From VFJQ01 sp044226525 (lineage in GTDB: Bacteria > Verrucomicrobiota > Verrucomicrobiia > Chthoniobacterales > Chthoniobacteraceae), in assembly GCA_044226525.1 (NCBI GenBank), contig JBGAGV010000011.1, positions 151,656 to 215,655 on the forward strand: a stretch of 64,000 nt of DNA, written 5' to 3'. Below the pieces are notes generated by a model. It had not been told where the DNA came from and searched no databases. It saw only the letters and a list, made by a program, of their open reading frames with translations. Shown here piece after piece: positions 1 to 7,634 of this stretch. Made by a program: the position numbers and the translations under genes. Positions within the stretch are counted from its first letter, which is position 1. The number at the start of each line of letters is the position of its first letter.

Positions 1-186
1 GGAAATGGCGCGTTTGATCTCTTCGCGATCGCCGTTCAGCGACAGCGAGACGAGACCGATCTCGTCGTTCACGCTGGCCTGACGGATATTGGTGACGACC
101 TTGAATTTCTGCCCGAGTTCCCAGATCACCGGATTGGTGATGAGCTTCGTCGGGAACATGAGCCAGAGACGTTGTTTGTCTTCCAT
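1..186 (-). CDS. NIL-domain protein (C-terminus off the left edge)
   Basis: The first 62 codons are visible; the gene runs off the window. The start MEDKQRLWLMFP leads into a strand-helix-strand pattern with 'ITNPVIWELGQKFKVVTNIR', typical of the NIL domain, a small ferredoxin-like fold found at the end of MetN methionine importers and in stand-alone proteins linked to homocysteine synthesis. It is the last visible gene of the SAM-riboswitch operon (ThrC-like, MoaD-like), which fits a sulfur-assimilation role. No good Shine-Dalgarno sequence precedes it, and the inverted repeat of the S23 unit begins only 10 nt upstream of the ATG. Whether a ferredoxin domain follows cannot be seen. Confidence 0.75.
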   Translation of the reverse strand, partial: MEDKQRLWLMFPTKLITNPVIWELGQKFKVVTNIRQASVNDEIGLVSLSLNGDREEIKRAIS

Positions 187-196
187 GGGAAAGTGC

Positions 197-233
197 CAAG
201 AGCCAGGGAGCCAAGAGCCAGGTGGCTCTGTGC
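197..233 (+). repeat. Left inverted repeat of the S23 unit
   Basis: Built from the word 'agccaagagccagg' used twice and ending 'ctctgtgc'. It is the inverted copy of 611-646, matching at about 33 of 37 positions. Confidence 0.8.
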
Positions 234-246
234 CGCGCCTCTCGGG

Positions 247-609
247 CTATTCGGGTTTTGGGTTTTTGCGGAGTTTGAGAATGGCCGGGGTAAGCATACG
301 GATGATTTCCTCAGCGAGGTTTTGGCGGGGTTCGGCGACGCCTTTCTTGAGCCAAGGGCTGAGGCGGCCGTAGCGGCCGTGAACCTCCCGGGCGGAGCCG
401 CGTGCAATGACGAGAAACTTGGCCAGTTCGAGCCGCGAGCCACGACCATAGCCTTCTTCGATGTTCGCGCAGATGGAGTCTGCCGCCGCCACCTGCTGGC
501 TCACCAGTCGTCCGACGACCGGATTTCGCGCCAGCGGCGACACATCATCGATCACCAATCGAAACAACTCCTGCGCCTTCTGATAAGCGATGAACTCCTC
601 GAGACGCAT
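247..609 (-). CDS. Four-helix-bundle protein (S23/IVS family)
   Basis: This 120-residue protein starts MRLEEFIAYQKAQELFRLV and contains 'ICANIEEGYGRGSRLELAKF', the signature of the S23/IVS-encoded four-helix-bundle family (TIGR02436). Relatives are encoded inside 23S rRNA intervening sequences or as accessory proteins of diversity-generating retroelements, but most are orphans like this one. Length and helical pattern match the family. The start codon lies 1 nt inside the right inverted repeat, so any ribosome-binding site would fall within the repeat. It interrupts an operon of sulfur genes with which it has no obvious link. Molecular function is unknown. Confidence 0.85.
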   Translation of the reverse strand: MRLEEFIAYQKAQELFRLVIDDVSPLARNPVVGRLVSQQVAAADSICANIEEGYGRGSRLELAKFLVIARGSAREVHGRYGRLSPWLKKGVAEPRQNLAEEIIRMLTPAILKLRKNPKPE

Positions 610-610
610 G

Positions 611-646
611 GCACAGAGTTACTTGGCTCTTGGCTCCTGGCTCTTG
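611..646 (-). repeat. Right inverted repeat of the S23 unit
   Basis: Reverse complement of the 197-233 repeat. It lies 1 nt before the S23 start codon and begins 3 nt after the stop codon of the upstream MoaD-like gene when read on the minus strand. Confidence 0.8.
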
Positions 647-649
647 AAA

Positions 650-922
650 CTAGCCCCCCGCAATCGCCGGGACGATGCTGACCTCGTCGGCGTCCTTCAC
701 CGGCGTGGCTTTATCCTGCAGATCGCGGATGTCTTCGCCGTTGACGTAGATCAGGACGAAACGGCGCACGTTGCCGGCGTCGTCGAGGAGACGCTCTTTG
801 ATGCCAGGATGGGCTTGCTCGAGGTTGGTGATGAGTTCGTCAATCGTGTCGCCGGCGACGCTGACGCTGTCGAGATCGCCGGTGAGTTTGCGAAGGGGTG
901 TGGGAATGAGGACGGAAGGCAT
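650..922 (-). CDS. MoaD/ThiS-family sulfur-carrier protein
   Basis: This 90-residue beta-grasp protein starts MPSVLIPTPLRKLTGDL and ends 'DEVSIVPAIAGG'. The terminal Gly-Gly is the residue pair that is adenylated and thiocarboxylated in MoaD, ThiS and CysO. The middle 'VRRFVLIYVNGEDIRDL' is the usual third and fourth strand of the family. It lies 43 nt downstream of the threonine-synthase-like gene in a SAM-riboswitch operon and not near molybdopterin or thiamine genes. It is therefore inferred to feed sulfide to that PLP enzyme, as CysO does for CysM. No MoeB/ThiF activating enzyme is visible in the window. Confidence 0.88.
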   Translation of the reverse strand: MPSVLIPTPLRKLTGDLDSVSVAGDTIDELITNLEQAHPGIKERLLDDAGNVRRFVLIYVNGEDIRDLQDKATPVKDADEVSIVPAIAGG

Positions 923-930
923 TTCGGAAT

Positions 931-965
931 TAAGAAGTAAGAGTTAAAAATTAAGAATTAACAAG

Positions 966-966
<1 letters not shown>
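931..966. repeat. Dispersed AT-rich intergenic repeat, copy 1
   Basis: An AT-rich island in GC-rich DNA with the core 'aaattaagaattaa' followed by 'caagtc'. A second copy at 33755-33790 matches over about 35 bp with only a few differences. It lies between the thrC-like stop codon, which it touches, and the MoaD-like start. Confidence 0.7.
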
Positions 967-2237
<1,271 letters not shown>

Positions 2238-2257
2238 CTGAGTAATTTCGGTTTAAA

Positions 2258-2322
2258 GCACTCCCACCGAGAATCCTGCCGACGAGTGCGGTTCAGCCGT
2301 TGCGACACTGCGACTACTGAAC
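2258..2322 (-). promoter_or_regulatory. Putative expression platform of the SAM riboswitch
   Basis: Two stem-loops lie between the aptamer and the start codon. One spans 2291-2322 (gttcag/ctgaac, extended by a second helix around an acac loop). The other spans 2258-2289 (gcactc/gagtgc) and is followed on the minus strand by tttaaa. Neither has a long U-tract, so premature termination and translational control cannot be told apart by eye. Confidence 0.5.
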
Positions 2323-2324
2323 TG

Positions 2325-2461
2325 CCTTCATCTGCCCCCGCTTGACTCACCGCTTGCGCGGCTGCCTACGGAGCTGGATTTGGCACCTGGGCCCCCTGCT
2401 TGCGCAGGAGCGGTTGCCGTGGCGTCATCGGGCCAGAACCCTCAGCCACTCTTGATGAAAG
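2325..2461 (-). promoter_or_regulatory. SAM-I (S-box) riboswitch aptamer
   Basis: On the minus strand the leader shows the S-box core in order: 'atcaagagtggctgaggg', 'tggcccgatgacgcc', 'ggcaacc', then 'ggtgccaaatccagc'. P1 closes with eight pairs between 2454-2461 (ctttcatc) and 2325-2332 (gatgaagg). P2 pairs gtggc with gccac. P3 and P4 are both capped by GCAA tetraloops (cctgc/gcagg and ccgc/gcgg). The aptamer ends about 90 nt before the threonine-synthase-like start. SAM binding would be expected to lower expression of the whole operon, which ties it to methionine or SAM supply. Confidence 0.95.
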
Positions 2462-2494
2462 TGGACAGCGAGCATAAAAGGCCGCCCGCTCGCG

Positions 2495-3550
2495 TCAACC
2501 GGGATTTTTCGACGGCTCGAAATCGACCCAGCGGACCAGCGACGCCAGCACCGGTTCACCATCCTGCCGCCAGGTCCACGGCGGAAATTGCATCCGGCCA
2601 ATCGGACAGATGCGCGAAACGCCGGTCGTTGCAAGGCGCGCGGCGTTTTCGGGCGTCGCAGGGAAGAGTCCCGCGCAGCTCAGGTGAGCCCGGACTTCGC
2701 GCAACTCCGTGGCGAAGTCGGTGGGGAGCGGTTTTACGAAGATGGTGCGGTGCAGTGGCGTGTGCGGGAAGCCGGGCGATTCGTCGTAAAGGACGGTCCA
2801 CGCGGTCGAACCTTCGCTCTGCCACACCGCGCACGGCCCGCCGTTCGCGGCGCGGAACGCGAAGTCTTCGCGCAGCGCGCGGATGGCATGGGCGACGGAG
2901 AGCGGCGCGGCTGGTCGAAGTGCGGATTCGCGCAGGGCCGTCGCGAGCGCCGCGCCGAAGGCCCGCGCGGATTCGCCCACGTAAAAGACGTGCGGTGACA
3001 GGCAGCCGAGCTGATCCCACATTGTCACGTCGATCGCCGCGTCGCGGGCCGAATGGCAATCGGGATCGTCGAACACGACGCCGAAGCTGACCTTGTGACC
3101 GTGACCGGCAAAGCGCTGATCGGGGCGCACCTTGGAGCGAAAATGCGCGATGGTTTCATCGCTGCCAAAGACGATCACCGCCCCGGCGCGAGCGAGCCAT
3201 TCGTCGGGCAGATCGTGGGCGATTGCTACTTTCGTGGTGAGTTGCGCAGGCAGGCGATGGAGGAAGGCATCGACCTCGGGGAGGCCTTCGCTCGGTAGCT
3301 TGGCGAGATTGTGTGCGCCGAGGAGCAGACCGCGCACGAGCGTTTGCAGCGCGGCGGCGGGCGTGTTCCCGGCGAGGATGTGCAGAATGACCTGCGGCGC
3401 GATGGCGCGGGGAGGCGTGCGGTCGAGGGCGTCGGTCGAACCGAGTTCGGATGCCACGAGACCGAGCAAATCGTCCGTGTGAGTCGGCCCGAGCCAATCG
3501 AACGCCTGGCAGGCGTGGGCGAGCGCGGCAGCGCGGTCGGCGGTGTTCAT
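2495..3550 (-). CDS. luxC: LuxC-like acyl-CoA/acyl-protein reductase
   Basis: This 351-residue protein matches the acyl-CoA reductase (LuxC) family, an aldehyde-dehydrogenase relative that reduces an activated fatty acyl group to the aldehyde with NADPH. 'VILHILAGNTPAAALQTLVR' and 'LAKLPSEGLPEVDAFLHRL' are family blocks. 'WDQLGCLSPHVFYV' carries the likely catalytic cysteine near residue 184. It is shorter than typical LuxC (about 480 residues). Its start overlaps the stop of the LuxE-like gene by 4 nt, so the two are probably co-translated as an acid-to-aldehyde reductase. There is no luciferase nearby, so bioluminescence is not implied. Confidence 0.85.
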   Translation of the reverse strand: MNTADRAAALAHACQAFDWLGPTHTDDLLGLVASELGSTDALDRTPPRAIAPQVILHILAGNTPAAALQTLVRGLLLGAHNLAKLPSEGLPEVDAFLHRLPAQLTTKVAIAHDLPDEWLARAGAVIVFGSDETIAHFRSKVRPDQRFAGHGHKVSFGVVFDDPDCHSARDAAIDVTMWDQLGCLSPHVFYVGESARAFGAALATALRESALRPAAPLSVAHAIRALREDFAFRAANGGPCAVWQSEGSTAWTVLYDESPGFPHTPLHRTIFVKPLPTDFATELREVRAHLSCAGLFPATPENAARLATTGVSRICPIGRMQFPPWTWRQDGEPVLASLVRWVDFEPSKNPG

Positions 3551-4542
3551 CGCTGCAAAAGTTCGTCCGCCAGGCGCGAGCAGCCGCGCGGCAGCGCTGC
3601 TGGATCGCGCCCGAGTAATTCAAAGCCGTCGTCGCGCCGGATGGCGAGATCCTGCGTTTCGAGCGCGAGCACCGAGTTCAAGTTCGCGAGATCGAAGAGC
3701 CGAAGGATGCCCATTTCGCCCACGGCCACTTCCGCGCCGCTTTCCGGATCGATCACCAGCGCCCGCACCCACGGACCGCCCCGATGCGCGTCGCCGAGGC
3801 CCCGCGTGTAAAACTGCGAACTCAGCTCGGTCATGCCGTATTCGTTCAACACCTGCTGCGGCGGCAATCCGAAGTGCGCCTCGATCTGTGCGTAAAGCTC
3901 AGCCTTGGAAAGCTCGCGCCCGCTGCCTTTGTAACCGCCTGTTTCCATGGCGAAACTGCCCCGCGGGAGCGTGCACGCGGGCGTGGTTTCGATGAGATTC
4001 AAAAAAGCGAGCGCGGTGCCGAGCAGCGCGACGGGCCGCTCCATCGAAGGCAATTCTTTCCCGAACGCCCACGTCTGCGGCGTGTCGGTTTCGATCGCCA
4101 GCGTTGCCAGCATGTGGCTGAGCGAGGAATGCGGCGCCTCGGCGGGGGTCGGTGCAAGGATGATCTGGGGCAGGCGCGGCAAGCCGAGTTGCCGCCAGCC
4201 CGCGAGCAAGGCGGCTTCGTAGAGCGCGGTGTCGCGAAAGTGATGTTCGCCACGGACTTCACCCGTGGTGCCGCTGGTGCGAAAGGTTTTCCCGATGCGC
4301 TCGCGTGGCACGCACGAAAGCGCGAACCGCTTGAACACACTCTGCGGCACCGCTGGGATTTCACGCCAGCTCGTCGGAGCCGGGCGAGTCGCACAGAAAC
4401 GGCCGTAGGGCTCATTCCATCGCCGTTGGAACTCATGCACCTCCAGCGCGAGCACCTCGAAGCTGGCCTCGGCGAGATCAGATTGCAGCGCGTCAATGAT
4501 GCGCTGCGAAAGTTCGTCGTAGGCGGTGAGCACGTCGCTCAT
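3547..4542 (-). CDS. luxE: LuxE-like acyl-protein synthetase
   Basis: The 331-residue protein belongs to the LuxE/acyl-adenylating family. 'FRTSGTTGEVRGEHHF' is the P-loop-like AMP-binding motif, followed by 'ALLGTALAFLNLIE', 'METGGYKGSGRELSK' and 'LNEYGMTELSSQFY', the conserved LuxE blocks. It would activate a fatty acid as acyl-AMP and pass it to a cysteine for reduction by the partner. MSDVLTAYDEL is taken as the start because it overlaps the upstream addA stop by 4 nt; longer readings only run into addA. The native substrate is not evident from the sequence. Confidence 0.85.
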   Translation of the reverse strand: MSDVLTAYDELSQRIIDALQSDLAEASFEVLALEVHEFQRRWNEPYGRFCATRPAPTSWREIPAVPQSVFKRFALSCVPRERIGKTFRTSGTTGEVRGEHHFRDTALYEAALLAGWRQLGLPRLPQIILAPTPAEAPHSSLSHMLATLAIETDTPQTWAFGKELPSMERPVALLGTALAFLNLIETTPACTLPRGSFAMETGGYKGSGRELSKAELYAQIEAHFGLPPQQVLNEYGMTELSSQFYTRGLGDAHRGGPWVRALVIDPESGAEVAVGEMGILRLFDLANLNSVLALETQDLAIRRDDGFELLGRDPAALPRGCSRLADELLQR

Positions 4543-7500
4543 GGTTCGCTCAAAGCCTCGGCGATCACGGTCGGATTTCCAGCAATGCTGGTCCACGTCT
4601 CCGCGAGCTGCTTCTCGTCGTAAGGTAGCCACGTGCCGCTCACGGTGGCGTAGAGTGCGACTTCGACTTTCGCGCCCGTGATGTCGCCGAGTGTCCGCCA
4701 ATACGCGGCGAGCTGCTTCACGTAGTGTGCGTGCAACTCGGCAGGCGGCTGGCTGTTCGTTTTCCAATCGAGCACCAGCCATGTCTCGGTCGTTGGATCG
4801 AAAATCGCGAGGTCGATGATGCCTTCGAGGCACTCCGTTTCACTCATGCGCCAGAGGAAGGGCATTTCGGCAAAGTGTCGTGCGCCCGGGCGTCGCAACC
4901 ACCGCGCAAGCGGAGTGTCGGCGGTAACGATTTTGCGCAGCTTTGCCCATTCCGCGCGGGCGCGTTTGGCATCGGGCGCGCCAGCGAGCGCCGTCTCGAA
5001 GTGGGCATCCCATTGGGACGGCGCTCCTTTCCAATCCAGCAACTCGACAAAGCCGTGCCACCACGTGCCGTGCAGAGCACCGGCATTTGGCGCGACCTGC
5101 CGCAGCCGGGGAGCTTCTTCGACCTCGACCTCCTCTGCCAGCGCACTCGGATTGCGCTTGATGAAATGCGCCGCGCGTTCTCGCCCGATGGTGAGGTGTT
5201 GCTCCTCCCGGGTTGGCAAAGCCTCGACTGCTTCACGTTGCTCCGCGCGTGTGGTGTGCAGGTTGGAAGTCAGGGAACACGCGACCGCTTCGACGGTGAG
5301 GCCATCGAAGAGAGAGGTGTTCGGCTCTCCCTTCACGCCGCGGAACATGCGCACCTGCGCTGTCTTTGCCGGGTCGGTCTTTTTGGAGAAAAGCTCGCGA
5401 TCGTCCACGAGCACGAGCGTGTGTTTGGCGCGTGTCAGCGTCACGTAGAGCAGGCGCTCCTGCTCGTGGCGACTGCGGGCATCGAGTGCTTCTTTCAGTT
5501 CGCTATCCACGTCGTGTTTCTCCAGCGCGATGAGCCAGTCTTCGCTCACGGGATGCCGCACCAGCCGGGGGTAACTCGGCGAGTGCGCCCGCACTTCGTG
5601 GCCGAAGAATGGCACGATCACGCAGGCCCATTCGGATCCCTTGGCTTTCTGGGCTGTGATGAGTTGCACCGCATCGCGCGGCCCGCCGCGCACCTCCCGG
5701 GTGGCGACGAAATCGCGCCGCAGGCGCTCGGCGAAAGTGGCGAGCGTGGCCCCCTTGGCCTCCTCCGCGGCAGTCAGCGTGAGCAGGTCTTCGAGTTCAC
5801 CGGCGAGATCACCGAAGTCGCGCTCGGGCAGGCTCAGCAGGCGATCGCGCAACTTCGTCGTTTCGATGGCATCGCACACCGCTGTGAAAAGCGCACGGCT
5901 TACGCCGCCCGTCCGCAGTTTCGCGAGCAAGTCCAGGGTCTCCGCGACCTCGCCGGTTCTCATCGTGGCTTTCGCGATCTGCAACTTTCCACCTGATGCC
6001 ACGAACTCGGAAAGCTCATGGTCGGACAGGCCGAATATTTCTCGCAGCACGCCCGCCAGTTCGAAGGAGTTCTGTGGTTCCGCCAGGCACACGACCAGGG
6101 CCGTAAACCACGCCATCGCCGGGCTGTCCGCCTTGAGATCGCGCTCGGATTGAAGCTGCACGTCGAGGCCTTCCATCAGCAAGGCGGTGCGCAGCGGCGC
6201 GAACCAGCCTTTGCGAGGGCAGAGAATCGCCACTTCACGCCACGACGGCGCACGCAGCTTCTCCAGCCCCGCGTCGCGGATCCATCGGGCAAGATGGGCG
6301 GCTTCGTGGTGCAGCTTGTTGATGCCTTCGGCCGCGAGAGGGATTTCCAATCGCAGCACCTGCCCGGGCAGCACCTCAGGACGATGACTCAGCGTCACGA
6401 ATTCAACCTGTCCGCCGAGTCCGTCGAGAAACTTCGGGCCGGCGGTGTTGACGAAATCGAGCGAGCCGCGGTCGAGCCGGAAGGTGACGCGGAACTTCAG
6501 TGCGCGCGCCGCGCCGGTGGCGAGAAGGGCGTTGTGAATCGCGAGGTAATGTGTCAGGTCCGCGCGGTTTCCGTAGATCGACTGCTGGAAGTCACCGACC
6601 ATGCTGAAGTGCCCGGCGCGGGGCGGATCGGTGCGAGTCGCCGGCCATTCTCCTTGTGCTTCGACCGGACGCGTGAGTTCCAGCAGCACCGCGAATTGCG
6701 TCGGGTCGGTGTCCTGCGCTTCATCGAGAATCACGCGATAGTTTGCGCTGCGAATGCGCCGGGCGGCTTCGGGATGGCGGAGAACTTCGCGGGCGAGGGC
6801 GATCTGGTCGTCGAAGGTGAGGGCGTGTTTTCGCACGCGGAAGTCTCGATAAGCGCGCGCCGTTTCCACCGCGACGCGCAGCGAGGCTTTGCGCATCCAG
6901 TCGCGAATCGGGTCGATCGCTTCGCGCCACGCGGCGGCGAACCCGGCGGCCTTGGAAGCGGAGGTGGGCAATGGGGCGAAATCGTCGCCTTCCCGCCACG
7001 CTTCCTCCCACTCGCGCAGGCGCTGTTGCGAGGCTTCGATGGTGGCCTGGGAGTTTCCTTTGCCGACCTGGCGATAGACTTCGTTGAAATCGAATAGCGG
7101 GAATGGTCCTGGGTCGCTGGCTTCGAGATGGGCCGCGCTGAGGTGGCCGAGTTCGAGCAGACGTCGCGCCGGGCAGAGCCGCAGCAGAGCGCGCCGTTGC
7201 TCGGGATCGAGGCTGGCGCCGATGGTGCCCTGCCGTTGCACAAACTCGCGCCACATTTCCGTGTCGTCTTCGAGTGGATCGAAGCGCGCGGGCAGACCGA
7301 GCACGTGGCCGTGCTGGCGCAGCAGGCGCAGGCAGAAGCTGTGAATCGTGCCGAAGAAGGCGCGCCCGAACGCCGCATGCACCGTCAGCGGCACGCCTGC
7401 GCTGAGCAGGCTCTCCCGCGCGCGACGCCGCATTTCGTCCGCGGCGCGATTCGTGTAAGTAACGACGACGAGGGTGGGCAGCCACTCCTCCGCGTGAGTG

Positions 7501-7634
7501 CTGCGCGCAATGGCCGCGATCCGGTCCGTAATCGCGCGTGTTTTGCCGCTGCCGGCCGCTGCCACGACGGAAAAGTTTTCGTCGAACCGCTCGATAAAGT
7601 CATGCCGCTCGGTCTGGTCGGAGAGCAGGTTCAT
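4539..7634 (-). CDS. addA: AddA-like UvrD-family helicase/nuclease
   Basis: This 1031-residue protein has Walker A 'AAGSGKT' at residues 26-32, the superfamily-1 block 'VVTYTNRAADEMRRRA', Walker B 'VILDEAQDTDPTQF', and a C-terminal RecB-type nuclease motif 'WLVLDWKTNSQP'. It is the helicase-nuclease subunit of an AddAB-type double-strand-break resection complex. The start MNLLSDQTERHDF overlaps the addB stop by 4 nt and sits just before Walker A, as is usual. Its own stop overlaps the luxE-like start. Overall length is slightly short for AddA (about 1200), but all key motifs are visible. Confidence 0.9.
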   Translation of the reverse strand: MNLLSDQTERHDFIERFDENFSVVAAAGSGKTRAITDRIAAIARSTHAEEWLPTLVVVTYTNRAADEMRRRARESLLSAGVPLTVHAAFGRAFFGTIHSFCLRLLRQHGHVLGLPARFDPLEDDTEMWREFVQRQGTIGASLDPEQRRALLRLCPARRLLELGHLSAAHLEASDPGPFPLFDFNEVYRQVGKGNSQATIEASQQRLREWEEAWREGDDFAPLPTSASKAAGFAAAWREAIDPIRDWMRKASLRVAVETARAYRDFRVRKHALTFDDQIALAREVLRHPEAARRIRSANYRVILDEAQDTDPTQFAVLLELTRPVEAQGEWPATRTDPPRAGHFSMVGDFQQSIYGNRADLTHYLAIHNALLATGAARALKFRVTFRLDRGSLDFVNTAGPKFLDGLGGQVEFVTLSHRPEVLPGQVLRLEIPLAAEGINKLHHEAAHLARWIRDAGLEKLRAPSWREVAILCPRKGWFAPLRTALLMEGLDVQLQSERDLKADSPAMAWFTALVVCLAEPQNSFELAGVLREIFGLSDHELSEFVASGGKLQIAKATMRTGEVAETLDLLAKLRTGGVSRALFTAVCDAIETTKLRDRLLSLPERDFGDLAGELEDLLTLTAAEEAKGATLATFAERLRRDFVATREVRGGPRDAVQLITAQKAKGSEWACVIVPFFGHEVRAHSPSYPRLVRHPVSEDWLIALEKHDVDSELKEALDARSRHEQERLLYVTLTRAKHTLVLVDDRELFSKKTDPAKTAQVRMFRGVKGEPNTSLFDGLTVEAVACSLTSNLHTTRAEQREAVEALPTREEQHLTIGRERAAHFIKRNPSALAEEVEVEEAPRLRQVAPNAGALHGTWWHGFVELLDWKGAPSQWDAHFETALAGAPDAKRARAEWAKLRKIVTADTPLARWLRRPGARHFAEMPFLWRMSETECLEGIIDLAIFDPTTETWLVLDWKTNSQPPAELHAHYVKQLAAYWRTLGDITGAKVEVALYATVSGTWLPYDEKQLAETWTSIAGNPTVIAEALSEP

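Larger units (their letters stand above)
197..646. mobile_element. S23 gene unit bounded by 36-bp imperfect inverted repeats
   Basis: Two near-identical sequences in inverted orientation (197-233 and 611-646) bracket one four-helix-bundle gene and nothing else. The unit fills the gap between the MoaD-like gene (stop ends at 650) and the NIL gene (start 186) almost exactly. The ends differ by one indel and about three substitutions. There is no transposase inside, so if mobile it would depend on another protein. No target-site duplication could be identified. Confidence 0.5.

Noticed and set aside
2495..4542. Bioluminescence operon
   Set aside because: luxC and luxE-like genes are present, but no luxA, luxB or luxD are near.
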